Positions 43,312 to 53,394 of a DNA stretch of 64,000 nucleotides are shown piece after piece. How positions within the stretch are numbered: position 1 is the stretch's first letter; every line of letters begins with the position of its first letter. The stretch spans positions 74,546,667 to 74,610,666 of the forward strand of contig OZ022509.1 in assembly GCA_963989385.1 (NCBI GenBank), in the 5' to 3' direction. The position numbers were made by a program, and so were the translations under genes. Origin of the DNA: Ctena decussata. Taxonomy: Eukaryota; Mollusca; Bivalvia; Lucinida; Lucinidae. A model generated the notes under the pieces. The model saw only the letters and a program-made list of their open reading frames with translations. It was not told the origin of the DNA and did not search any database.

Positions 43312-46300
43312 TCAACTCCAGCCTGTCCACTGTAGCGACATTAAACAGATTTTGCCATCATCTTTTTCAGAACACAACACTACAGTTTTCTTCACATTTG
43401 ACCCCAGTCTTCCCTTAGTTACAACATCTAGTGCTGACATCTGTTGGCTATGTTTGACACATAATGCAATGTAAAATGAATGGAATCTTGATGGATCACC
43501 TGAAAAAAAAAAGTAAAAAATTCTGAATATTGTGACAAATTCAAGAGTGAGATATGCACACCCAGATCATACAGAAGGAGCTGTCTGACAAGGATCTGCA
43601 CTGCTCGCATGTCAAAGAAATCCCCATAATGATAAAGACAAATTCAAGAACGAAAGGAATGAAATACATCAATAATATTAGGGCAAGAACTGAGATGACA
43701 CAAAATACCATTGTTGTCCTACAGCAGCAAATTCTTTCCTTTAAGAAAAATCCCAGGTGAGATGGATTTTTTTTTTTTACCATAATCCAGCCACCCAGAG
43801 CTGACTGCTTTGCTGTACATACATACAGTCAACTCTCCATATCTCGAGCATTGATATCTCAAATTATCTTCTTATATCAAAGAATGCATTTCCTATTTCT
43901 AGTTACATTTCAACTCCTGTTGTCTCAAACTACTGATATCTCAAAGTAAATTTTCTGGTACCAGAAAATTTACTTTGAGATATCAGTAGTTTGGGCTGAA
44001 ATTAGACTTCGAGATATCGAGAGTTGACTATATCACCTGTGCATACACTGAGGTAATGCGCCCGTTATGGTTTCCAACCCTGGGACTGGGACTAATAAGC
44101 CTGACTGGCCAAGTAAGTTTTGCCAATGGTATGCTTGTGGTCAAGGTATTTGGGCATACACCAGGGCCCAGGTTTTCAACCCATCATTAGCTTTACTAAG
44201 TCAAAAGATAAATAGATTTACTTCATGTGATAGTACATGTATATCCATTCACCTTAATACTGTTTGCTAGAAGTATTTTCGTAGTGGCTGGTTTACTTGT
44301 CTTTAGGCACTAACGTTCGCCTTTTGCCCCCCCCCCCCCCCCCCCCCCCCCCCTCTCCCCAGCATTTAATAGGATTAATACATTTCTTACTAAACTGTTA
44401 GCCATGGCCCAGTTTTTCAAACCATCGCTAGCTGTTTTTCAAACCATCGTTAGCTTTATTAAGTCGTTAGTCACAGATTTGTTAAGTGTTACAGTACTCA
44501 CAAAATCAATAGTGGCATTATTTTTTGCTGAAAAAATGTGAGGAGCTTTTACACTCAGGGATGAGAATCTTCTGCTTTTTGGCAAATTTCAGCTTTTTTT
44601 GTCAAGTTAAAAGTTTCCAAAACATTGCAGATTCAGTCTGATCTGTTCAGATCTGGTGTTTTTCAAAGTGGGTGTAGGGGGTTTCAGCTTTTTTCACTAA
44701 ATATGATTCTCATCCCTGTACACTGCAAAAACTTCTCACATTTTTTCGACAAAAAAAAAGCCGGGCCGCGTAGCGCAATCGGTAGGGCACCTGACTCATA
44801 AGTCAGAGGTCCTGGGTTCGAAACCCGGTCTGGCCACATACTTTCGTTTCTCCTTCCGCTGATTCAAGAAGGGCAGTTGTCAGTTACTGGCGAAAGTATG
44901 TGCACTTAGTACTGGTGAACCGCTTAGGAGGTCTAAGCCTGCCCAGGAATAGTGTGGTTAGGTTAACTGACCGTCCCGACATGACCATAGATGTTTACCG
45001 TGGACGTTGAGCAATAAATCAATCAATCAATCAATCGGCAAAAAAAAAATGGCAGTGTTCATGCCTGAAATACATTTGAAAATTTAACATCTCGGTATCT
45101 AAAGACGTTAGTTTTGAACAACCAGGCCCAGTCCTTTTAAAGCAAGACAACTTATGTGACTTTGTTTGCTTCCCTAAACAACCTATTCCAGAGGCCACCC
45201 AGGTGGCAAAACTATGTTGTTTGTCTAGTATTGCTTGTATAGTGAGGTCACGGAGACCTGGGTTCAAAACCACAACAGGCACAGTACCTCTGTGTGTTTG
45301 AGTGCACATTTACTGTTTTGCCGGTTTGACGCTGCAGTCACTAACTGACACCACGACACCACCTCTTCCAGCTCAGGGCACACTGGGTGCAAATCTCCTG
45401 GGGCCATATTCATAAAACGACTTAAGTGGTTGCTATGCTGTTGCTAAGGGTAAATTTCTTTGAAGGAGATTCCCTACAACTATGAAATTTGCTCTGGAGG
45501 AACAGTCTTATGTAAAGGACAATAATCCATTAATGACACCCATTTTTAGCTCGCCTGTACGGAAGTACAGAGAGCTATTGTTGTCACTTGGATGTGGGAG
45601 TCACTTTTTTAAGTTTTTCGTTAAAGTTTTTTATATGATGGGCAAGGCACTGCAGGCGAGCTATCCTGTACGGGAACAGCTCTTGTTGCTCTTCCCTTAG
45701 GTGCTTGGTTATCATGGTTATGACAGATTGTCGGCAACACTTCACCTGGATAAACCAGAAAACCCCCACCAAAATTAAACCCTGATATCAGTTTACCTTG
45801 ACAAAAGAGGAAATCCCACCAAAATCAGACCCTAATGTCAGCTCACCTGGATAAAAGAGGAAGTCCCCACCAAAATTGAACACTGATGTCAGTTTACCAG
45901 GCCTGGAGGTTATAAAACTTGAGTACATTCTCAAACTCAAAATAAAGCACACTGATTGGCTGCTTCAGAGCACATGCTCGGAAGCAACCAATCAGTGTGC
46001 TTTATTTTGAGTTTGAGATTATACTCAAGTTTTATAACCTCTGACCCTGGCTTAAAGAGAAAACCTCAGAAATTGCACCTGATGCCAGCTTACCTGGATA
46101 AACAAGAAAGTCCCCACCAAATTTAGACCCTGATGTCAGGTAGTAACCCTGTTCCCATAGCTGTTTAAATACTTTGTAGCGCAGTTTCTCCGATTCTGTG
46201 TTAGGATAGGTCCACTTTGCTGCTTTGTGGCTGACATTAGAACCAGGAGATGTTTCTGAAAAACAAGATTTCAGGGCTGCAGATAAATAGAGGATCTTAC

Positions 46301-49300
46301 ACGAGTGGTTATTTCATATGAAATTAATGAAACGAGCGTTTGGCGAGTTTCATAAATTTCATATGAAATGACCATGAGTGTAAGATTCTGTTTATCATAT
46401 GACCCTTTAAAATGGGATTTTAACGTCTTCAAACTGAACATTATTTCAATTAGAAAACGCATTGTTGACATGGACCTTGTCAATGACGATACGTGGTATG
46501 CGCCAAAGTGTTATTACACGTGTGGTCATATAATTTTTATGACACAACGTTATCCACTGAATAACAGCAACATCATATGATATAAATTTTTAAGTTTCTG
46601 CCTAAAAACAAACAAACTGGTTTTCATAAAGCTTTTGTCTAGAATAAATCCCAAATACTTAATGTCACCAGACATCTGAAATGTCAGAAACATTCAGGGG
46701 CTGACAAGTCAAAAAAGATCTACTTGCCCGTAAAAAAACTCTTTGCTTTTACAGCAGAAAGATATACTTCTCCACTATTTCCGACAGAATATCAAAACTT
46801 TACTTTTTAATAATACACATAAGTTTTTTTCAACATCCTTTTTGAACAAAAAGTCTGTACTATTTGTAGACAAAACTGTTAGAAGACTGCGTAGACCTGA
46901 ACAGAATGCATAACAGCAGTCATATTAAAGCCTACGCTTTCTGCCTACAGTTAAGTACAAGTCCATTTATATTTGATCATACTTCTTATTGTCAATTTTT
47001 TTTTTTCATTTGACTTATAGTCATACCAGTGATGTTTTGGAATGCCAATCAATAATTTCTTTCCATAGCCAAAACAGCCCGGGTAACTTAGTGGGTTAAT
47101 CCCTGACTTGCTGATCTAGCGATCCTGAGTTCAATTCCCAGAGGTGGAAATCTTTTAAACAGTAAACAGGTTTCTATTGCACACAGCTTTTCATTATCGT
47201 CCTCCCATCATCCTGATATAACTGAAATACTGTTGAATCAAAAGGACATAAAACTGCAAGTCATTCATCCAGTCATCCATCCACAGCCCAATCAAGTACA
47301 ATGAGAATTAATGCGGAAAATAAATCAGGAGAACAAATCCAGCAGGTCTGAAGCTACTGTGCTATTTATTTTATTTTTTTTAAATCTCACTATATTTACT
47401 TTATACTTTTCCCTGCTGTTGTTATCATCATTTACTTATTTTTGGAAAAAGGAAAAACTGTCATTTCTCTACTTGTACCCAACAGTAAGAATGTAAACAG
47501 GCTATTTTCAGTTTTACTGACAATCCAGCTAGTATTTTTCCATCGCACACAGCCTTTCATTATCACCCTACCATTGGCTTACTATGACTGAAATACTGTT
47601 GAGATGGCCAGAAAACCACAAGTCATCATCTATGAAGTAGTGTACCACTTAGTACTGGCTTCTCTATATGAAGTAATATTTAGAAAACGGACTGTACAAG
47701 TTAATTGATATAACCTTCGAGGGTGCGGAGCCCCCGAGATGGTTATATCAATTACGGGTAAAGTCAGATTTCTAAATGTTTTGTATCATGGGTCAATCAG
47801 AAACCATGGGTCAATCAGAAACCAGATTTTTCTTCAGTGGCTGTCTCTTCAAGAATAAGTATTGCTTTGTTTAAATTAGTTCCCACAATCAAAACTGGCA
47901 TATCTATGCTATTGTTGCCCACTTCTTAACATTGCTGATAAGCTAATTGCCATAGCCAAAAATTACAGGAAATTTTAAACTTCAATATGATGGTTTGATG
48001 CATTTGAGGTTTACTTTCTTTGAAAATTTGTATTTAATGATGAATTTGATAAAAGTGACAATGCTTTAATACTTCACTACTGAGAAAAGAGGTCAAAATG
48101 AAACATACACTGCATCATGAAAGAGGCAATCTGATCAGGGTCTACACTTTTTGCTATTCCATCTGAATCTTTTGGACCCATTCCTGCATTGTATAACCAA
48201 ACTGTTCCATTCTTAGGACAATTACCTAAATGTATCTGAACCAAAGCCTGTTCTGGTTTGATGTCAGCTATTGGTACATCATCCACGTCAAAGTCTATGT
48301 CTTTCTCAAATTCAGACTTGTCTATAATTTCTCCCTTTTTCTGTCTCTCCTCTAACAATTTCCTTCTTTTAGCTTTCTTTCCTTCAATGATTAATGGTAG
48401 ATTTCTTTTTATTTCTTCCTTTCTGTCCTTTTTAAACAGCTCTACCTGAAATAATCATTAACCGTTTAAGTGCAAAAAAGCAAAAAAAGCAGGCAACAAA
48501 ATTTATGTCTGCAAAATTTCATAAAATGTTTTCTTCAAGCTATACAATATAGAGAATCACAAGACAAGAGAGCAAACAGCATAGATCCAGATGAGGCAGC
48601 TCATTATGAGCCACCTCATCTGGATCTACATTGTTTGCAAATTCAACTTCATTTTTGGGACTTTAAGTGTAAAGGTCGGTGGTAGCCAAGCTCTGGGTCG
48701 GAAAATACCCAGAAATGATTTGAAATTAGAACTTTTGTTTCTGAAATAATTTAGGTCTAGAGCTGGAAAAAAGGTGTGGGGCTATATCTCCATGGTTTGG
48801 TCACCATTTTTACAAGGAAGACCACTCTATCAGAGTAATATTTGCTTCTATTAGGTAATGTATTCATTCGGTTATAAGGCTGGGGCTTTCCTTCCAAAGA
48901 CTTTTTTCTTCTTTTCTGTTATAAATTTCTTCATCATTTTTTCATGCATATAGCCCTTCAGCAGATACAAAAAAAATCTCTAAGGCAAAAGTTTTATCTC
49001 CACAAGAAGATTTTATTATAAAGATCTTTTGCTGTAGTTTAGTTTCAGAAAACTCTAAACTCAAACTTTTATCTTTTTAAGGAGAAATAAGGAAAATTAT
49101 TCCTAAATTATCCTTATAACTCCTTCTTATCTAAAGGCTGATAACAAACCTGCTGCCTGTAGCTTTCTTCTCTCTGTCTCTTAAAGTTAGATACATCCTC
49201 TAAACTTGGAGCTACAGTTTCTTCTTCTAACAGCTCAATGAAACCTGCAAAAACAATAGAGATCCAGACATTTGTGGAGTTGAATGATGCACTAATAATT

Positions 49301-50719
49301 CTAAATACTGGGACAGATAGTCTGAGCGAACAGTGCCGACACTGCTTGAGCAGTCTGATCAGGGTCTACACTGTTTACCATTCCATAAGCATCTTTTAAC
49401 ATATTTATGCACTGTAAAACCAAACTGTTTCAGTTTTAGAGCATTTATTGTAAATATTTTAGTTATCCCAAATTTTGGATTTTTTATGGTAATCTTGAGA
49501 TGTTTTCTGTCCTCAACATACATTTTTATAGACAAATAGGAAAACCTATTCAAGACTAGCAATATTTTTTCCAGTTAATTCTACAGGGCATCACAATTTG
49601 CAGATCCTAGAAATGGTACTTTTGAAACTAAATTTCGAACCCAAAACCAACTCCACAAGAGGCAGGAATGTTTTCAGTCGTAAAACTGGATTGAAAAGGA
49701 CCTAAAAATGCAAATCATCCATCAAACTATCTGACTGGAAAATTAGTTGTAGTACATAAGTAACTTTATATCGCTATATTTTTGCATTTTTTTTAGTAAT
49801 GTAATTTTTAGGAAGTTCTTGCGTTCATGACTAATAACTAGTATATAATTTCAGATTTGTTACTCAGTTGGTAAAATGTTAGCGAGATTCTTGATATGTG
49901 AGCAAGTAGATGTGAGAAACTCTAACAAATTTTAAGCTATTAATCCTAACAAATGCCCCTGCTCTAATAAATGCCCCTTGCAGCTTTTCTGAAATATTGC
50001 TTGTTAACTTGCATAAATTACTGTTTGTTCTTCTAGATGAGGTAGGGTCTACTGTTAAAAGAAAGAATTTGCTCCTAAAAGAGCAAATTCTTTCCTTTAA
50101 AGGTCAACCCTACTGAGAAGGGAGGCAAAAATTGCAGAGTTGCTTCCTCCATAAGTACAACCAATTATGCCCATTATTAATACTGTTTACTAGAGGTAAT
50201 TAGCAGTAGCTGATTCAATTGTCTTTATGCTCTAAATAACACCCCCCTTTTGTAAAATGTAATGCCCAAGGAGAGTGTAATAGGATTAATATGTTATTTT
50301 ATTGACTCTATGTAAGCTGCATGAGTAGAAGATGAACAGGTACACTTTCATGGGAAGCAATTCTACCATGTTCTTGTTTTGCTTCCCTTCTCAGTGCTTC
50401 CCTTCTACCTCTCAGGCAGCAAATTCTTTCCTTTAATAGTGGACCTCATTTTAAAAAAAACAGCTTCATTGAACAAGAAAGCAACCAGAAATTCATGAAA
50501 GTTGTTCCCCTTAGCAAAAATGGCAGGAAAATCTGGTGGTGTACGCATATATATTAAAAACTGTCTCCAATCATGTTTTACCTTTCTCTACTAATAAACA
50601 TGTTTCTTCTGGCAGTAACTGCAGAGGCAGACCAAGGTGGGTATTCTGTCGCGGGGCACGTGGCAGGCTTCCTACCAAAGTCCCAACAATTCTGTAGTCC
50701 TCCCTAAGAATCTTTGCAT
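43312..50719 (-). CDS. TSEN34: tRNA-splicing endonuclease subunit Sen34 (first exon not found)
   Basis: Five minus-strand exons with GT-AG borders and matching phases: 50719-50582, 49244-49150, 48445-48226, 46255-46094 and 43499-43312 (stop TGA at 43314-43312). The joined peptide (about 266 residues) reads YRIVGTLVGSLPRAPRQN and GLPLQLLPEETCLLVEKG, then SNFKRQREESYRQQ, a basic/acidic linker (KKAKRRKLLEERQKKG), then KVFKQLWEQGYYLTSGSKFG, GDFLVYPGDPSRFHSFY and GRLGSNVKKTVVLCS. This matches Sen34, which with Sen2, Sen15 and Sen54 removes introns from nuclear pre-tRNAs; Sen34 cuts the 3' splice site. The catalytic tyrosine (FLVYPG), histidine (RFHSF) and lysine (NVKKT) are all present. The missing first exon should encode only the N-terminal dozen or so residues and must lie above 50719; I could not identify it. 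Introns hold many repeats. Confidence 0.95.
43826..44030. mobile_element. 205-bp MITE, CAGTCAACTCTC...GAGAGTTGACTA, TA-flanked
   Basis: TACAGTCAACTCTCCATATC at the left mirrors GATATCGAGAGTTGACTATA. The centre is the perfect palindrome TTTTCTGGTACCAGAAAA. TA on both sides suggests a mariner/pogo-derived MITE. In the last TSEN34 intron. Confidence 0.8.
44327..44353 (+). repeat. C(27) homopolymer
   Basis: The longest mononucleotide run in the window; on the TSEN34 coding strand it is G(27), within the last intron. Confidence 0.97.
44553..44720. mobile_element. Small inverted-repeat insertion, AGGGATGAGAATC...GATTCTCATCCCT
   Basis: The ends are exact mirrors and the inner TTCAGCTTTTTT word also repeats. 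It sits in the loop of the surrounding hairpin element. Confidence 0.65.
44761..45037 (+). mobile_element. tRNA-derived SINE (copy 2, intact head)
   Basis: The head GCCGGGCCGCGTAGCGCAAT-CGG folds as a tRNA with A-box TAGCGCAATCGG, an anticodon-arm CTGACTCATAAGTCAG (CAT) and B-box GGTTCGAAACC. About 180 bp of body (TTCTCCTTCCGCTGATTCAA, CTTAGTACTGGTGAACCGC, GGTTAGGTTAACTGACCGTC) and an (AATC)n tail follow. Acceptor and D arms look intact, so Pol III transcription is plausible. It is antisense to TSEN34. Confidence 0.92.
45402..45515. repeat. Half copy of the GGGGCCGTATTCATAAAG hairpin
   Basis: ggggccatattcataaaacg, AGTGGTTGCTATGCTGTTGC and GGAGGAACAGTCTTATGTAA match the left arm of 7777-7996; the right arm is absent. 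Confidence 0.7.
45543..45690. mobile_element. Minimal AGCTCGCCTG...CAGGCGAGCT element
   Basis: tttttagctcgcctgtacgg and GCAGGCGAGCTATCCTGTAC, GGAACAGCTCTTGTTG ends with under 60 bp of middle. A deletion derivative of the element at 32187-37676. Confidence 0.75.
45740..46093 (-). repeat. Minisatellite made from the TSEN34 exon 46094-46255 / intron boundary
   Basis: Four extra copies (45740-45790, 45791-45840, 45841-45892, 46051-46089) of a unit of about 51 bp that spans the last codons of the exon and the donor site. On the minus strand the genuine end reads SGSKFGGDFLVYPG then gtaagc. A copy reads SVFNFGGDFLFYP then gtgagc, and others are more worn. A hairpin element (45905-46045) is inserted in the array. 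The tandem copies lie directly downstream of the real donor, inside the intron. Confidence 0.85.
45905..46045. mobile_element. CCAATCAGTG hairpin element inside the exon-derived minisatellite
   Basis: gaggttataaaacttgagta mirrors TACTCAAGTTTTATAACCTC; inner GCACACTGATTGGCTGCTTC / GAAGCAACCAATCAGTGTGC; loop GAGCACATGCTC. A complete copy. Confidence 0.88.
46270..46590. repeat. Dispersed repeat with CATATGAAAT palindromes (shared with 31920-32170)
   Basis: tatttcatatgaaattaatg and TTTCATATGAAATGACC form an internal inverted pair. GTAAGATTCTGTTTATCATA with a following ACGTC / AACGTTAT region resembles 32025-32170. Non-coding. Confidence 0.5.
47083..47280 (+). mobile_element. tRNA-derived SINE, second family
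   Basis: Worn tRNA-like head (GGTAACTTAGTGGGTTAATC, B-box-like GAGTTCAATTC), body tgcacacagcttttcattat and TGATATAACTGAAATACTGT, tail of (ATCC)n type. Other partial copies at 1236, 30458 and 47520-47630. Confidence 0.65.
47520..47632 (+). repeat. SINE body fragment
   Basis: tcgcacacagcctttcatta and TATGACTGAAATACTGTTGA match the 3' half of 47083-47280. Confidence 0.6.
47695..47765. repeat. Short hairpin TTAATTGATATAACC...GGTTATATCAATTA
   Basis: Arms of 15 bp around ttcgagggtgcggagccccc, itself partly self-complementary. In the TSEN34 intron between exons 46255 and 48226. Confidence 0.7.
48455..48670. mobile_element. Hairpin element, GATCCAGATGAGG family (second copy)
   Basis: Outer ends TTTAAGTGCAAAAAAGCA and GACTTTAAGTGTAAA mirror loosely. 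The inner arms gcaaacagcatagatccaga and TCTGGATCTACATTGTTTGC are near-perfect. Same family as 2025-2220. It abuts the TSEN34 exon at 48445. Confidence 0.75.
48671..49149. other. TSEN34 intron sequence with a repeat trace
   Basis: 49079-49140 (gagaaataaggaaaattatt, CTCCTTCTTATCTAAAGGCT) is a half arm of the GGGGTCACAACATATG hairpin family; otherwise nothing. Confidence 0.5.
49245..50041. other. TSEN34 intron sequence, no gene
   Basis: 49290-49400 shares ACTGGGACAGATAGTCTGAG and GGGTCTACACTGTTTACC with 430-520 and 48110-48200, a further worn dispersed repeat. The rest is AT-rich. Confidence 0.5.
50042..50112. repeat. Palindrome AAAGAAAGAATTTGCTC / GAGCAAATTCTTTCCTTT
   Basis: Two 17-18 bp arms separated by only a few bases (ctaaaa). 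They are bracketed by GGGTCTACTG / GGTCAACCCTAC. Confidence 0.85.
50340..50560 (+). repeat. Dispersed repeat, TTGCTTCCCTTCTCAGTG family
   Basis: Third copy of the blocks at 37720-37965: CTTCCCTTCTCAGTG, GAAAGCAACCAG and TTAGCAAAAATGG in the same order. Lies next to the TSEN34 exon at 50582. Confidence 0.5.
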
Positions 50720-50984
50720 CTGAAACAAATCAAAATCAACATACCTTATTCTACCTCATTAGAGCACATGCCCCTACAAGCGCACACCATGGCAATTCAT
50801 GAGGCATAGGACTATAAATGCACATATATTTTACTGGTTTATCCTTTTATTTGCTTGTATACTGTATTACAAGAGCTGAAATGGGTTATTCTTTCATGTA
50901 AGCCATCACGAAATTTCAGCTCAAAGTTGCCATGTAGGATCCATACCAGGAAACACACCTACTACTGCGCTGGGGCAACAGAGC

Positions 50985-51330
50985 CATTACTATGAACTTA
51001 TCCACTGACTGGGTTGCAGCAACAGATCCATTATAAGAAAACACAGAACTAACCCTATGACTGCTCTGCGGAAATAGCGCCAATAGAAAAGACAGAACTT
51101 ACCCACTGACTGCGCTGCGGCAACTGCGCCTTTAGAAAACACAGAACTTACCCACTGACTGCTGCGCTGATAGCGCCAACAGACACACTGGACCTATTTA
51201 CTAGATGCGCTGCGACATTAGGGCTGTCAGTAAACACAGAAACTACTAGTTGCGCTGCGCTGATAGCGCCAATAGAACACTGGACCTACAGTGCTGCGGC
51301 AATGAAGACTTCCCACTGCAGAAGCGCAGA
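50985..51330. repeat. Irregular GCGCTGCGGCAA-TAGCGCC tandem repeat (third array)
   Basis: About six divergent units of about 60 bp: TGACTGCGCTGCGGCAACTG, then CGCC, then AGAAAACACAGAACTTACCC. It shares the AGCGC-AGCGG core words with the neighbouring 45-bp arrays and merges into the first of them at about 51310. Confidence 0.75.
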
Positions 51331-52675
51331 GGCATTAGCTCCACTTCAGGAGACTTCACCCTCTAGTAGCTCAGCGGCATTAATTAGTGCCACTTAAGAA
51401 GACTTCACCCTGTAGAAGCGCAGCGGCATTAGCGCCACTTCAGGAGACTTCACCCTCCAGTAGCGCAGCGGCATTAGCGCCACTTAAGAAAACTTCCCCC
51501 TGTAGAAGCGCAGCGGCATTAGCGCCACTTCAGGTGACTTCACCCTCTAGTAGCACAGCGGCATTAGCGCCACTTAAGAAGACTTGCCCCTGTAGAAGCG
51601 CAGCGGCATTAGCGCCACCTCAGGAGACTTCACTGTCTAGTAGCCCAGCAGCATTAGCGCCACTTAAGAAGACTTCCCTCTGTAGAAGGGCAGCGCCATT
51701 AGCGCCACTTCGGGAGACCACACCCACTAGTATAACAGCGGCATTAGCACCACTTAAGAAAACTTCCCCCTATAGAAGCGCAGCGGCAATAGCGCCACTT
51801 CAGGAGACTTCACCCTCTAGGAGCGCAGCGGCATTAGCGCCACTTAAGAAGACTTGCCCCTGTAGAAGCGCAGCGCCATTAGTGCAACTTCGGGAGACTA
51901 CACCCACTAGTAGCGCAGCGGCATTAGCGCCACTTAAGAAAACTTCCCCCTATAGAAGCTCAGCGGCAATAGCGCAACTTCAGGAGACTTCACCCTCTAG
52001 TAGCCCAGCCGCATTAGCGCCACTTAAGAAGACTTGCCCCTGTAGAAGCGCAGCGGCATTAGCGCTCCTTCAGGACACTTCACCCTCTAGTAGCGAAGCA
52101 GCATTAGCGCCACTTAAGAAGACTTGCCCCTGTAGAAGCGCAGCGCCATTAGCGCCACTTCGGGAGACTTTACTCTCTAGTAGGGCAGCGGCATTAGCGC
52201 CACTTAAGAAGACTTGCCCCTGTAGAAGCGCAGCGGCATTAGCGCTCCTTCAGGAGACTTCACCCTCTAGTAGCTCAGCGGCATTAGCGCCACTTAAGAA
52301 AACTTCCCCCTGTAGAAGCGCAGCGGCATTAGCGCTCCTTCAGGAGACTTCACCCTCTAGTAGCGCAGCGGCATTAGCCCCACTTAAGAAGACTTGCCCC
52401 TGTAGAAGCGCAGCGGCATTAGCACTCCTTCAGGAGACTTCACCCTCTCGTAGCGCAGCGGCATTAGCGCCACTTAAGAAGACTTGCCCCTGTAGAAGCG
52501 CAGCGGCATTAGCGCTCCTTCAGGAGACTTCACCCTCTAGTAGCGCAGCGGCATTAGCGCCACTTAAGAAGACTTGCCCCTGTAGAAGCCCAGCGGCATT
52601 AGCGCTCCTTCAGGAGACTTCACCCTCTGGTAGCGCAGCGGCATTAGCGCCACTTAAGAAAGCTTCTCCCTTTAG
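51331..52675 (+). repeat. 90-bp (2 x 45 bp) minisatellite, about 15 units
   Basis: The half-units alternate: cacttaagaagacttgcccc-tgtagaag and CTTCAGGAGACTTCACCCTC-TAGTAG, each followed by CGCAGCGGCATTAGCG. Because 90 is divisible by three, one plus-strand frame is open for 432 codons (51387-52685) as LAPLKKTSPCRSAAA / LAPLQETSPSSSAAA repeats. I see no signal of a real gene: no splice-flanked unique exon and no domain. Confidence 0.95.
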
Positions 52676-52685
52676 TAGATGGTAA

Positions 52686-53394
52686 CTATAAGGTAACTTT
52701 GTGCTTAAAGCTCAACCTGGGCATTGTTTGTGACCCTTTCCAGTTCCCAGGATCGACTAGACTCCATCTGGTGCACTGACCCTGAAGGGAGCTTTGTCCC
52801 AGCGGCCTTCGGCCGTGATGCTTGTCTAGTGTCCGGTGTCATCAGTAAAGAGCTGATTCGATCATGCTTGATAGTAAGCAGTGCTACAATTGAATAGAAT
52901 CCGAGTAGGGGCCACCGCCAAGATGGCTCAGTAATGCACAGCACCGCCAAGATAGCCTTGACCCAGGGGCCTTCGGCCCTGCGATCCCGGGCCCTTCGGG
53001 CCCTTGCATAAGAATTTTGTAGCAAATGGTTGTCTTGTGTCAGGTAGCTTTAGATTCGTTGCTTCCAGGAATTAAGGTGCAGTAACACTGAATAAGCATT
53101 GTTGTGACATTCTCAGGCCATTTATTAAGGTGACAATATGCCTGATTCAGCTCAACCTGGGCATTGCTTGTGACCCTTTCCAGTTCCCAGGATCAACTTG
53201 GTTCCACCTGGTTGCACTGACCCTGTAAGGAGTTGGTCTAATAAGGTCAGATCAAAGAAGTCTTAAGTATGAACATAAAGATAACATAAATTTTGAATTT
53301 TGGCATGTCAACTGAGTTATGACTGAAGACACAGGGATGAATAAAATGTTGAGCTACTGAAAGGTGATGACTTTTAAAGTAGCACAGTTCCACT
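52686..53394. other. Spacer between inverted arrays, with an internal direct repeat
   Basis: 52709-52800 and 53149-53235 are about 85% alike in direct orientation (AGCTCAACCTGGGCATTG, tgaccctttccagttcccag, gcactgaccctg). GGCCTTCGGCC and GGGCCCTTCGGGCCC palindromes lie at about 52805 and 52990. No gene. Confidence 0.75.

Larger units (their letters stand above)
44400..45130. mobile_element. TGTGAGAAGCTTTTGCA hairpin element interrupted twice
   Basis: Left arm (tggcccagtttttcaaacca, aaaaatgtgaggagctttta) and right arm (CTGCAAAAACTTCTCACATT ... TTTTGAACAACCAGGCCCAG) match 14276-14525. The loop has been split by the piece 44553-44720 and the right arm by the SINE at 44761-45037. Confidence 0.65.

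Noticed and set aside
43541..43783. Overlapping frames on both strands in the last TSEN34 intron
   Set aside because: No conserved motif, no consistent splice borders, and the adjacent real exon is on the minus strand ending at 43499.
44761..44840. Possible functional tRNA gene with CAT anticodon
   Set aside because: Continues directly into a SINE body and (AATC)n tail also found at 30128, so it is a SINE head, not a tRNA gene.
48077..48225. Continuation of the TSEN34 frame below 48226
   Set aside because: The donor at 48225-48224 and the phase match to 46255 show this is intron read-through; the sequence there belongs to a dispersed repeat.
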